8,514 nt of DNA from an uncultured Desulfomonile sp. (GTDB taxonomy: Bacteria > Desulfobacterota > Desulfomonilia > Desulfomonilales > Desulfomonilaceae). Below, one piece after another: positions 1 to 5,849 of this stretch. The stretch spans positions 1-8,514 of the forward strand of contig CAIXMD010000236.1 of NCBI GenBank assembly GCA_903920415.1. The letters run 5' to 3'. The stretch's first letter is position 1; each line of letters begins with the position of its first letter. The position numbers and the translations under genes were made by a program. The notes below the pieces were generated by a model. That model had not been told where the DNA came from. It ran no database searches and saw only the letters and a list, made by a program, of their open reading frames with translations.

Positions 1-612
1 GAACAGTCTGCTCGGAACCCAGGACCAAGGAATGACAGATCTAACTATTGCTGTGATGGAAATTTTTGAAAGGTATAAGATACTAAGTAGTATCAGAGTA
101 AGTATGAGAACGATTTCCCCCGCGCTCCCCAGAAATTTCCCCAGAAAAGTATGGAGAAAAGCGCCAAGCGCCCCGCCCGGATGCTTGCTGCTAAATTCTA
201 GTAAAGACCTTATTGAGAAACGTTCCAGCAAGTCGGATATCCCGAAAATGAGAATAAAGATGGAGATGACCTCGAGCCATCTCAAGGGCGACCGTGGCGG
301 GACAAACGCTCTCAGAGCCAAGACGGAAAAACCTAAAGGGACGAGGATCGACGAAAGACCCAGCAACTGCACCAGAGCATCGGCAATGTGTGAGCCGATT
401 AATCCGCACAGATTGGATACTTGGGAACGAGAGGTAGCTACGTTAAAGGAAGGGTCTCTGGGGTCATAGGACAATACGCATATAAAAAGAAACACAGAAG
501 CTGCCAAAAGAATAATGGCTCCGTATTCACGTGAACCGGCGTGCTGCTGAGCTTCGACCGGCAGAGGGGTTACTTTTGTTGCTGATTCTTGATTAGCTGT
601 TTTTGCAGACAT
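1..612 (-). CDS. ftsK: DNA translocase FtsK/SpoIIIE, N-terminal membrane domain (3' end beyond window)
   Basis: The reading frame opens with ATG at 612 and stays open for 204 codons to the window edge, so only the amino-terminal part is present. Visible: a short polar N-terminus (residues 1-29), a first membrane segment (about 31-48), the motif SYDPRDPSFN (48-57) typical of the loop after TM1 in FtsK_4TM domains, a Cys-Gly-x-x-Gly stretch leading into TM2 (about 75-101), TM3 (about 113-128) and TM4 (about 165-183). FtsK family proteins anchor at the division septum and pump DNA with a C-terminal RecA-like motor to resolve chromosomes at dif; the motor and gamma domains lie outside this window. 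The Shine-Dalgarno is weak (AAGAGG about 13 bases upstream). A sigma70-like promoter lies about 90 bp upstream. The membrane domain alone cannot separate FtsK from SpoIIIE-type relatives; a Gram-negative context favours FtsK. Confidence 0.9.
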   Translation of the reverse strand, partial: MSAKTANQESATKVTPLPVEAQQHAGSREYGAIILLAASVFLFICVLSYDPRDPSFNVATSRSQVSNLCGLIGSHIADALVQLLGLSSILVPLGFSVLALRAFVPPRSPLRWLEVISIFILIFGISDLLERFSIRSLLEFSSKHPGGALGAFLHTFLGKFLGSAGEIVLILTLILLSILYLSKISITAIVRSVIPWSWVPSRLF

Positions 613-699
613 GAATCCGTAGTTGCCTCTTGTTGGAGAAAATTACTCCGGGTCCTTTCATGGAAGATCAGTTAAAGATTATTTTTATTTAATACGACA

Positions 700-729
700 A
701 TAATAGCACGAAAGTTCATTTACTTTCAA
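700..729 (-). promoter_or_regulatory. Sigma70-type promoter for ftsK
   Basis: On the minus strand, TTGAAA (729-724, 5 of 6 to consensus) is followed by an 18-bp spacer and TATTAT (705-700, 5 of 6). Transcription would begin near 693, giving a leader of about 80 nt before the ftsK ATG at 612. The surroundings are very AT-rich, so chance matches are a concern, but both hexamers and the spacing are good. The spacer and part of the -35 box are covered by an inverted repeat, listed separately. Confidence 0.5.
710..727. repeat. Inverted repeat in ftsK promoter (candidate operator)
   Basis: GAAAGT (710-715) and ACTTTC (722-727) form a perfect 6-bp inverted repeat around TCATTT. The element covers most of the -35 hexamer and the upstream part of the spacer of the predicted ftsK promoter, where a bound repressor would block RNA polymerase. 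It does not match a LexA or other operator that I recognise. Short inverted repeats are frequent in AT-rich DNA, so the role is inferred from position only. Confidence 0.3.
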
Positions 730-940
730 TAGGTTTACAACTTATATGAAATATATTTATGTTAAACATGATTAATTATTCAATTTTATGTAACTTGCTA
801 ACTCACTTATTGCGTTTGGACCCTAATTGGATCTGCCATGAGCAAAATGGGAGTAGGAGTTTCACGTGTAGTTCTGAGCAGTCTCACTGAAAAGAACGAA
901 ACGTTTCATGAAAAATTGACGAGTATTCTTGCCTAACTCA

Positions 941-1348
941 TTAATGTGGTTGGAAAGTTCCGCAAGGTTCGCACGCGCTGGACCATGGTGTGGGTTGAGG
1001 ACCGCAGGGGGGAGGACCGCACGGAGGGGGGGAAGCCGGGGGTGGCTCTATCTTGTAATCCGCCGGTGTCGGCACAGGTAATTTGCATACCATAATGGGC
1101 CAGGGAGGCGGGCCGACAAGTTTCCTTGGATAAATTCTCATAGGTGGGCATGGACCACACATTGGCAGTGGGGGCGGACCTGCACAGGTCGGTGGACCCG
1201 GTGGTCCATAGGTCATGGGTTCCAGTTCACAAGGGTGCGGGGGAGGCATGTAAGCGAAGGAGAAGGGCTGCATGGCTCCAAAAAAAATCAGCGCCGCTAC
1301 TAACAGAAACCCTCTGCAGCAAAATGAAAGCCTCACTTGGAACCTCAT
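941..1348 (-). CDS. Exported proline/cysteine-rich small protein, function unknown
   Basis: This 135-residue protein has a clear Sec-type signal peptide: basic start MRFQVR, hydrophobic core about residues 13-24, and likely cleavage after SFA at 32. The mature part, about 103 residues, is extraordinary: about 38 prolines and 9 cysteines, with repeated PPP, PPC and CGP units (for example CGPPPCGP near the C-terminus). No enzymatic domain is visible. Such composition suggests an extended polyproline-II, disulfide-linked or metal-binding surface protein, which is inference only. It appears to be its own transcription unit: a good promoter lies at 1441-1413, and gaps of 274 and 328 bp flank it. 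ATG at 1348 has no strong Shine-Dalgarno, but it is the start that provides a full signal peptide. The antisense frames here are shadows of the GC-rich proline codons. Confidence 0.65.
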   Translation of the reverse strand: MRFQVRLSFCCRGFLLVAALIFFGAMQPFSFAYMPPPHPCELEPMTYGPPGPPTCAGPPPLPMCGPCPPMRIYPRKLVGPPPWPIMVCKLPVPTPADYKIEPPPASPPPCGPPPCGPQPTPWSSACEPCGTFQPH

Positions 1349-1622
1349 GCTGGGTTCAGAAAGAAACCCATCATTCTCGTCGATACAGTATTACGAACAG
1401 ACTTATAATCAAATATTACAGGATGAAATTTTTACCGTCAAGATTTTTCCTCATCAATTCAAAAATTTCTTCTATATGGCATTAGGCTACAAAGCTAACC
1501 ATTTAATTATGTTATTAATTTCTTAGCTTACCCATGTAGGAAGTCATGAGATCTGTAGGCACGAACGAAATTATCCACTGTCAGTTCGATCTTTTTTATA
1601 GCTCCTTTTTTCAGACAACTCC
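1349..1622. other. Intergenic region between hbd and the Pro/Cys-rich gene
   Basis: This AT-rich gap of 274 bp carries a sigma70-like promoter (1441-1413) directed at the downstream Pro/Cys-rich gene. No convincing rho-independent terminator follows hbd: I see A-rich runs but no stable stem followed by a T-tract on the minus strand. A minus-strand open frame at 1599-1528 encodes a plausible 23-residue peptide and lies close after an AAGGAG, but it lacks a standard start codon at usable spacing, so it is not called. Confidence 0.6.
1413..1441 (-). promoter_or_regulatory. Sigma70-type promoter for the Pro/Cys-rich gene
   Basis: On the minus strand, TTGACG (1441-1436, 5 of 6 to consensus) is followed by exactly 17 bp and TAATAT (1418-1413, 4 of 6, retaining the conserved TA and final T). 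Transcription would start near 1406, leaving a leader of just under 60 nt before the ATG at 1348. This is one of the two best promoters in the window and argues that the exported protein is transcribed separately from the hbd run. Confidence 0.5.
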
Positions 1623-2480
1623 TTACTTCCCTGAATAGTCATAGAATCCTCGGCCGCTTTTCCTGCCCAGATATCCCGCATCTACGTATTTCTTCAGCAG
1701 TGGGCAGGGCCTGTACTTGGAGTCGCCGAATCCTTCGTAAAGGACGTTCAGGATGGCCAGACAAGTATCCAGACCTATTAAATCTGCCAAAGTAAGTGGT
1801 CCCATGGGGTGGTTCATCCCTAGCTTCATGACTTCGTCTATGGCCTCCGGGGTCCCGACTCCCTCGAAAAGGATAAAAATGGCCTCGTTAATCATAGGCA
1901 TCAGAACGCGATTGGAGATGAAACCAGGATAATCCTTGGCTTCAACGGGAATTTTCCCAAATTTTCTAGAGAGTTCTATCGTGAGTTCGGTAGTCTGCCT
2001 ATCGGTGGCCAAGCCGTTGATTACTTCCACCAATTTCATGACAGGAACAGGGTTCATAAAATGCATGCCGATAAATTTTTCCGGCCTTTTTGTCGATGCT
2101 GCCAGCTTGGTAATAGATATGGATGAAGTGTTGCTCGCGAGCACTTTTCCAGGGGACACCACCTCATCAAGTGTCCGGAAGACGGTCCTCTTCAATTCCA
2201 GATCTTCAATAATCGCCTCAACAACGAAGTCGGCATCTTGGAAATCCGCCAAGTCAATGCTGGGCCTTATACGGCCAATTATTTGAGATTTTTCGTCTTC
2301 CGTCATCTTGCCCTTGGAAACCGCTCGGGCAAGGTTACTTTCGATGGTTTTAAGACCTTTGTCCACGAACTCTTGTTTGACGTCATTCATTATGACTTGC
2401 AGACCTGCCGTTGCAGCCACATGGGCAATCCCGTTTCCCATCTGACCGGCTCCAATCACTCCGAAAACTTTTACATCCAT
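1623..2480 (-). CDS. hbd: 3-hydroxybutyryl-CoA dehydrogenase (3-hydroxyacyl-CoA dehydrogenase family)
   Basis: This 285-residue NAD-dependent enzyme interconverts (S)-3-hydroxybutyryl-CoA and acetoacetyl-CoA in butyrate metabolism or beta-oxidation, in the cytoplasm. The N-terminal Rossmann fold carries GAGQMG (10-15). Active-site residues align with the family: Ser119 in NTSS, His140 in GMHFMNP, Glu152 in KLVEV and Asn190 in FISNR, with the same spacings as in the human enzyme (S137, H158, E170, N208). The C-terminal dimerisation domain contains NHPMGPLTLADLIGLD (223-238). Length fits the roughly 280-residue bacterial family. An ATG at 2525 is in frame, but the start at 2480 is preferred: GGAGG lies 6 bases upstream (2491-2487) and the protein then begins directly at the Rossmann strand. 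It is the last gene of the run, 65 bp after the Nudix gene. Butyryl versus longer-chain preference cannot be read from sequence. Confidence 0.93.
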   Translation of the reverse strand: MDVKVFGVIGAGQMGNGIAHVAATAGLQVIMNDVKQEFVDKGLKTIESNLARAVSKGKMTEDEKSQIIGRIRPSIDLADFQDADFVVEAIIEDLELKRTVFRTLDEVVSPGKVLASNTSSISITKLAASTKRPEKFIGMHFMNPVPVMKLVEVINGLATDRQTTELTIELSRKFGKIPVEAKDYPGFISNRVLMPMINEAIFILFEGVGTPEAIDEVMKLGMNHPMGPLTLADLIGLDTCLAILNVLYEGFGDSKYRPCPLLKKYVDAGYLGRKSGRGFYDYSGK

Positions 2481-2545
2481 TGTTTTCCTCCATCTTCCTG
2501 TTTGAAATAATATCGTTGCTGCCACTATGTATAACAGCAGATATT

Positions 2546-3127
2546 TTAAAGACTTGTTCGAATCTGGTTGTCTTCGTGGTCAAAAAATAAATGAAGTGCA
2601 GCGATCATCACTCCGCACCTTATGCTGCCCAATCTAATATATTCTCTTACCTGCTGCACAGGAGCAAGGACTGTTTCTACCTCTTCAGTGTCATCCGGAT
2701 TGAGCCTGCCGGTGGGGGTGGCGTTTCTTGCCAGATAAACGTAAAACCGGTTGGAGAAGAGTGCCGGCATCGGATGCATCCAACCGAGGAGTTCCAGTGA
2801 CTCTGCTCGGTATCCGGTCTCCTCTTCAAGCTCCTCTCGACCGCTCTGTTCAGGAGTCTGGCCGTCCTTAACCAGCCCTCCCGGGGGTTCCAACGAGAGT
2901 TCGGAGGTTCCATGACGGTATTGCCGAACTAATATCATTTCGTTCTGAGGAGTTAACGAGACAACTGCTACCCAGTCCGGAGATTTCAGGACTTGGAATT
3001 CGTGAATTTTCCCGGTCCTCGGTGACTTGTTCCTATTTATGGAGACAGAAAATAGATTGTAAGAACGGTCCTCGCGACTATCAATTAATTCCCAGGATAG
3101 ATTTCGAGATTCGGATCTTGACTCCAT
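2546..3127 (-). CDS. Nudix hydrolase, ADP-ribose pyrophosphatase-like
   Basis: The 193-residue protein has the layout of ADP-ribose/nucleoside-diphosphate-sugar pyrophosphatases (NudF-like): a beta-rich N-terminal domain, the strand LVRQYRHG (66-73), then the EPPGG turn leading into the Nudix box (84-106). The box keeps the core metal-binding glutamates E99, E102 and E103 and G105. It departs from GX5EX7REUXEEXGU at two places: Gln90 stands where the first Glu is usual, and Glu98 where the Arg is usual. Such enzymes hydrolyse X-linked nucleoside diphosphates, probably ADP-ribose, in the cytoplasm; the substrate here is an inference. Start ATG at 3127 is supported by GGAGG 4 bases upstream. 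It lies 52 bp after the QueG-like gene and 65 bp before hbd, consistent with an operon. The altered box leaves some doubt about activity. Confidence 0.85.
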   Translation of the reverse strand: MESRSESRNLSWELIDSREDRSYNLFSVSINRNKSPRTGKIHEFQVLKSPDWVAVVSLTPQNEMILVRQYRHGTSELSLEPPGGLVKDGQTPEQSGREELEEETGYRAESLELLGWMHPMPALFSNRFYVYLARNATPTGRLNPDDTEEVETVLAPVQQVREYIRLGSIRCGVMIAALHLFFDHEDNQIRTSL

Positions 3128-3134
3128 ATATCCT

Positions 3135-3164
3135 CCGTTTCAGCCGTTTGTAAGCCCGTTTCAG
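3135..3164. repeat. 9-bp direct repeats with 21-bp period
   Basis: CCGTTTCAG occurs at 3135-3143 and again at 3156-3164, 21 bp apart (two helical turns), with a partial CCGTTTG copy between (3144-3150). The cluster lies in the 52-bp gap between the QueG-like gene and the Nudix gene, and its first copy overlaps the Nudix ribosome site. It could bind a regulator on one DNA face, or be chance. Confidence 0.3.
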
Positions 3165-3179
3165 GGAAGTTAGGTCAAA

Positions 3180-3914
3180 TTATGTATCCCGAATCACTTT
3201 TGTTGCCTTTCTGGGACCTTTTCTCCGGCCCCAGGGGCACGCTCTGATGCAGACTCCACAAATTGGGCTTTCTATAAACGGCAGGCGTTCAGGATTCTGA
3301 GTAACCCTTGTTACGCAACGTTCAAAGTGGAGTGCCTCGTTACGATCCCTATAGTGGCTCTTTGTATTTACATTCTTTATCGCTTGTGCTGGGCAGGCAT
3401 CCGTGCAGAATGAGCATTTTCCGCATCTGTTTCTTAACGGTTTGTCCGGTTCCAGATCCAGATGATCTGTCAGCACAGTAACAAGTCTGACCCTTGGACC
3501 AAAGTCAGGATTTACTACGAGTAGGCTTTTCCCTTGCCACCCGATACCCGCGGCAATTGCGATGGCCTTGTGGGATAGGTAAGAGGTCCACTCGGTCTTG
3601 TCTAGAAGCTGGGAAGCGGGAATGGGGAGTGCCTTGGCCCCCGACGCCTGGAGGTATTGTGAAATTCTTAATGCAATGTCATCAAGCAGCGCGTTGACCT
3701 TCAGGTAATGTTGCTGGTACAGGGGAGTGGGATCGTGGATGATCGGATCTATTACTCCATCGGCCAGTCTCACTCCTATGCTGACAGCCCTACGGTACCC
3801 TTTCAATAGATCCTTTGGCTCAGTTTGGATGCCGTCCAGCATTTCCGTATCTGCCACACCAACTATGTCCGCGCCGCAGTCACGAGCAAATTTCTTTAAT
3901 TGCTTGCTATTCAA
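3180..3914 (-). CDS. QueG-like double [4Fe-4S] protein, not canonical QueG
   Basis: With the start chosen here the protein has 244 residues. It resembles epoxyqueuosine reductase in its central block (SHKAIAIAAGIGWQGKS, ending near 130, then NPDFGPRVRLVTVLTD) and in two cluster sets: C164, C167, C170 and C174, followed by C200 and CGVCIRACPWG (C219, C222, C226). Genuine QueG reduces epoxyqueuosine in tRNA using cobalamin and two [4Fe-4S] clusters. Here the VDxxP motif with its catalytic Asp seems replaced by a Pro-Ala-Ser-Gln stretch near 99-102, an insertion follows it, and there is no C-terminal HEAT-like extension. I therefore name only the family; an electron-transfer or cobalamin-linked role is possible. 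TTG at 3914 is preferred to the upstream TTG at 3932 because a perfect 10-base anti-16S match precedes it. Confidence 0.8.
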   Translation of the reverse strand: MNSKQLKKFARDCGADIVGVADTEMLDGIQTEPKDLLKGYRRAVSIGVRLADGVIDPIIHDPTPLYQQHYLKVNALLDDIALRISQYLQASGAKALPIPASQLLDKTEWTSYLSHKAIAIAAGIGWQGKSLLVVNPDFGPRVRLVTVLTDHLDLEPDKPLRNRCGKCSFCTDACPAQAIKNVNTKSHYRDRNEALHFERCVTRVTQNPERLPFIESPICGVCIRACPWGRRKGPRKATKVIRDT

Positions 3915-3924
3915 GATCACCTCC
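3915..3924 (-). promoter_or_regulatory. Exceptionally strong ribosome binding site setting a TTG start
   Basis: Immediately before TTG 3914, the minus strand reads GGAGGTGATC, fully complementary to GATCACCTCC at the 3' end of bacterial 16S rRNA. The GGAGG core lies 5 bases from the TTG. This decides the start of the QueG-like gene and probably offsets the weak initiation codon. Confidence 0.75.
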
Positions 3925-4032
3925 GCTGTCAAAGGGAAATACTTTCTGAAATTCGTTGGAAATGATCAATACAAATCCACACGACGGGATAACCTTGGGC
4001 GCTGGAACAGTCAAACCCTGTAAATCATCAAC

Positions 4033-5805
4033 TTATTCCTGGTGCATTACGGGGCCGTCCACACAAGAACGGAGCCCGCTCCCGGTGCCGCAACTACCGC
4101 ACAGTCCAATTCCGCAGCGCATTATGTCCTCTCTTGCCATGAAAATCCGTTCTCCTGGAACTATTCCTTGGAGGACCTCACACGCAGCCTCCATCATAGG
4201 CGCCGGACCACACATGAATACCCGGCAATCCTTATACGTCTGCCGGTCGAAAGATAGGTCTTCCCCCAGTGCTTTCACTACTTCTCCAACTTGATCCGGG
4301 GGATCTATCAAGACACGAACCCCCGGGGTCATTTTTTCCAGGTCAGCTCGAAACGACTGCCCCACTCCCGTGGAAAAACCCGCAAATGACTTTGCCACGA
4401 ATTTGGTCCAACGATTGGCGGCCATTATAATAGGTGCCACCCCAGTACCTCCCGAAACCAGCACCAGGGGTCTTCCTGATTCCGGTTGAGGGAAACCCTT
4501 GCCGTAAGGTCCGCGCAGGTAAATGGAATCACCGGGTTTTAGTTCCTGCAAGCAGCGTGTAAACGGCCCTATGCTCCGAACAAGAAACGTTGGGGGTTTC
4601 GTGCTCATGGGGGAAAAAGGCTTCTCACCCATCTCGGGCAACCTGACAAAGAAAAAACTTCCAGGGTTGCATGACGGGCCAGCCATAAACTCTAGTTTGA
4701 AAAGACTGGTACCAACAGAGATATTTTTCACGACCGTGGTCTTGAAATAGGTGGTGCGTAGTTTAGAAGCAGAAAGGCATTGTTTAGATGAGTTATCTTT
4801 GTTGTCATCCAGAGCATTTACCGTAAATCTTGAAAAAAACTTAATGAGTTCGGGAGTGGTCATTCCTGCCAGTGCAGATCCAACTGCAAAAAGGGAGGCT
4901 CCTGCCTTCCTGTACGCACGGACATCTCGTGGGCCGGCGATCCCACCCGAGGCTATGATAGGCAACCCAACCGCTTCGGACGCCTCTCTGACCGCTTTCA
5001 ATCCCACCGGCAGGATACCTGCGCCTGATAACCCTCCAGCCACATTGGTGAGAATGGGATTACCGTCTGAATCCACTGCAACACCAGGCCCAACGGTATT
5101 GATGAGTGATAAACCGTCCGCACCTGCATCTCTGCACAAGCGAGCCATTGCCGAGATGTCCCCGATATTAGGGGATAGCTTAGGAATTATCGGCTTCTGG
5201 AAACGGTCTTTCAACAGCCCGATTATATACCTTACAGTCTCCGGGTCTGATCCTACAGTCTGGCCGGCCCCTCTCACGTGGGGACATGAAAGATTCAGCT
5301 CGAACGCGTCTGCAATGGCGTCAAGTATGTAAGCGCATTCCAGGAACTCTTGCGGGTCGTTTCCCATTATGGAGACGAACAGAGGCTTGCCGTTATGGAG
5401 AGGCAACAGAGGCTTCATAGCTTCCATGAACTTAGTTGCCCCAGGATTGGCTAAACCAACGGCATTGACGAAACAGCCCGGATGGTATTCGTGGATGACA
5501 GGCTCTCGATAGCCTTCACGAGGAGCCACGCTTAGGGTCTTGGTGATAAGAAATCCTATTTCGGGCACATCCCTCGCAATGCGTGCAATTACAGCAGGAA
5601 CCGTGGTCACTATCCCGGATGGGATGGTAAAGGGAGAGCTTATTCCAAGATCTGCAGGCCATGATTTCGAAAGGTCTCTCCGTGATCCTTGCATCGATGA
5701 TTTCATTGCCGTCTTTGTTGCCGTGCTCAAAGTGTCTCGATTTTCACAATTCTTACCACGAAAACCGCCACGAGTACATAAAGAATTTGAAACAGCGACT
5801 CTCAT
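4033..5805 (-). CDS. Fused dihydroorotate dehydrogenase: PyrD catalytic domain plus PyrK electron-transfer domain
   Basis: One 590-residue frame joins two proteins that are normally separate. Residues about 44-335 are a class 1 dihydroorotate dehydrogenase barrel: TKT (88-90), NAVGLAN (114-120), NLSCPHV with catalytic Cys174, NTVGPG (236-241), and FMN phosphate motifs SGGI (286-289) and VGSA (308-311). Residues about 350-590 are PyrK: FAD motif KPFS (395-398), GPYGKGF (432-438), NAD motif SGGTGVAP (451-458), MCGPAPMM (531-538), and a [2Fe-2S] set C564, C569, C572, C581. The expected reaction is oxidation of dihydroorotate to orotate with electrons passed through FMN, Fe-S and FAD to NAD+, in pyrimidine synthesis. 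SCPH and NTVGPG recall archaeal PyrD and dihydropyrimidine dehydrogenase, so another pyrimidine substrate is not excluded. The first 33-40 residues match nothing in PyrD and ATG 5805 lacks a ribosome site; starts near 5706 or 5694 are possible. Confidence 0.88.
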   Translation of the reverse strand: MRVAVSNSLCTRGGFRGKNCENRDTLSTATKTAMKSSMQGSRRDLSKSWPADLGISSPFTIPSGIVTTVPAVIARIARDVPEIGFLITKTLSVAPREGYREPVIHEYHPGCFVNAVGLANPGATKFMEAMKPLLPLHNGKPLFVSIMGNDPQEFLECAYILDAIADAFELNLSCPHVRGAGQTVGSDPETVRYIIGLLKDRFQKPIIPKLSPNIGDISAMARLCRDAGADGLSLINTVGPGVAVDSDGNPILTNVAGGLSGAGILPVGLKAVREASEAVGLPIIASGGIAGPRDVRAYRKAGASLFAVGSALAGMTTPELIKFFSRFTVNALDDNKDNSSKQCLSASKLRTTYFKTTVVKNISVGTSLFKLEFMAGPSCNPGSFFFVRLPEMGEKPFSPMSTKPPTFLVRSIGPFTRCLQELKPGDSIYLRGPYGKGFPQPESGRPLVLVSGGTGVAPIIMAANRWTKFVAKSFAGFSTGVGQSFRADLEKMTPGVRVLIDPPDQVGEVVKALGEDLSFDRQTYKDCRVFMCGPAPMMEAACEVLQGIVPGERIFMAREDIMRCGIGLCGSCGTGSGLRSCVDGPVMHQE

Positions 5806-5849
5806 AACCCGAATTGGATTCTAAGATTTCAGTTTCTCTGATAGTTTCT

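Larger units (their letters stand above)
613..940. other. AT-rich intergenic region upstream of ftsK
   Basis: These 328 bp separate the Pro/Cys-rich gene from ftsK. They hold the predicted ftsK promoter (729-700) and its inverted repeat. Just after the upstream gene's stop codon, a weak GAGT/ACTC stem followed by a short T-run on the minus strand could act as a poor terminator. A 10-bp palindrome, GAAACGTTTC, sits at 898-907. On the plus strand an open frame of 32 codons starts with ATG at 838 and ends with TAA at 934-936; it has only a partial GGA as ribosome site and is not called as a gene. I see no RNA gene or mobile element here. Confidence 0.6.

Noticed and set aside
32..469. Plus-strand 145-codon frame over ftsK
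   Set aside because: It is antisense to a clear FtsK membrane domain, and its composition (many Arg, Ser, Pro) is that of a shadow frame.
898..907. GAAACGTTTC palindrome resembling the core of LacI-family operators
   Set aside because: It is only 10 bp, does not extend, and is nearly 300 bp upstream of the ftsK start with no promoter beside it.
941..1252. CGPC sequence in the Pro/Cys-rich protein, like a thioredoxin active site
   Set aside because: There is no thioredoxin fold around it; the motif arises from the repeated Cys-Gly-Pro composition.
1528..1599. Minus-strand frame encoding a 23-residue peptide (starting I-K-K-I-E-L) shortly after AAGGAG
   Set aside because: The codon next to the ribosome-like site is ATA at only 2 bases spacing, and the first standard start (GTG 1578) has no ribosome site. 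It could be a gene remnant, but nothing supports expression.
2132..2143. 12-bp perfect palindrome TGCTCGCGAGCA
   Set aside because: It lies in the hbd coding sequence over the conserved Val-Leu-Ala-Ser codons; codon constraint explains it and no regulatory context exists.
3180..3914. Reductive dehalogenase (RdhA)
   Set aside because: No Tat signal, about half the length of RdhA, and the sequence blocks match QueG-type proteins better.
4751..5332. Plus-strand 193-codon frame inside pyrDK
   Set aside because: Antisense shadow of the PyrD barrel; no family resemblance or ribosome site.
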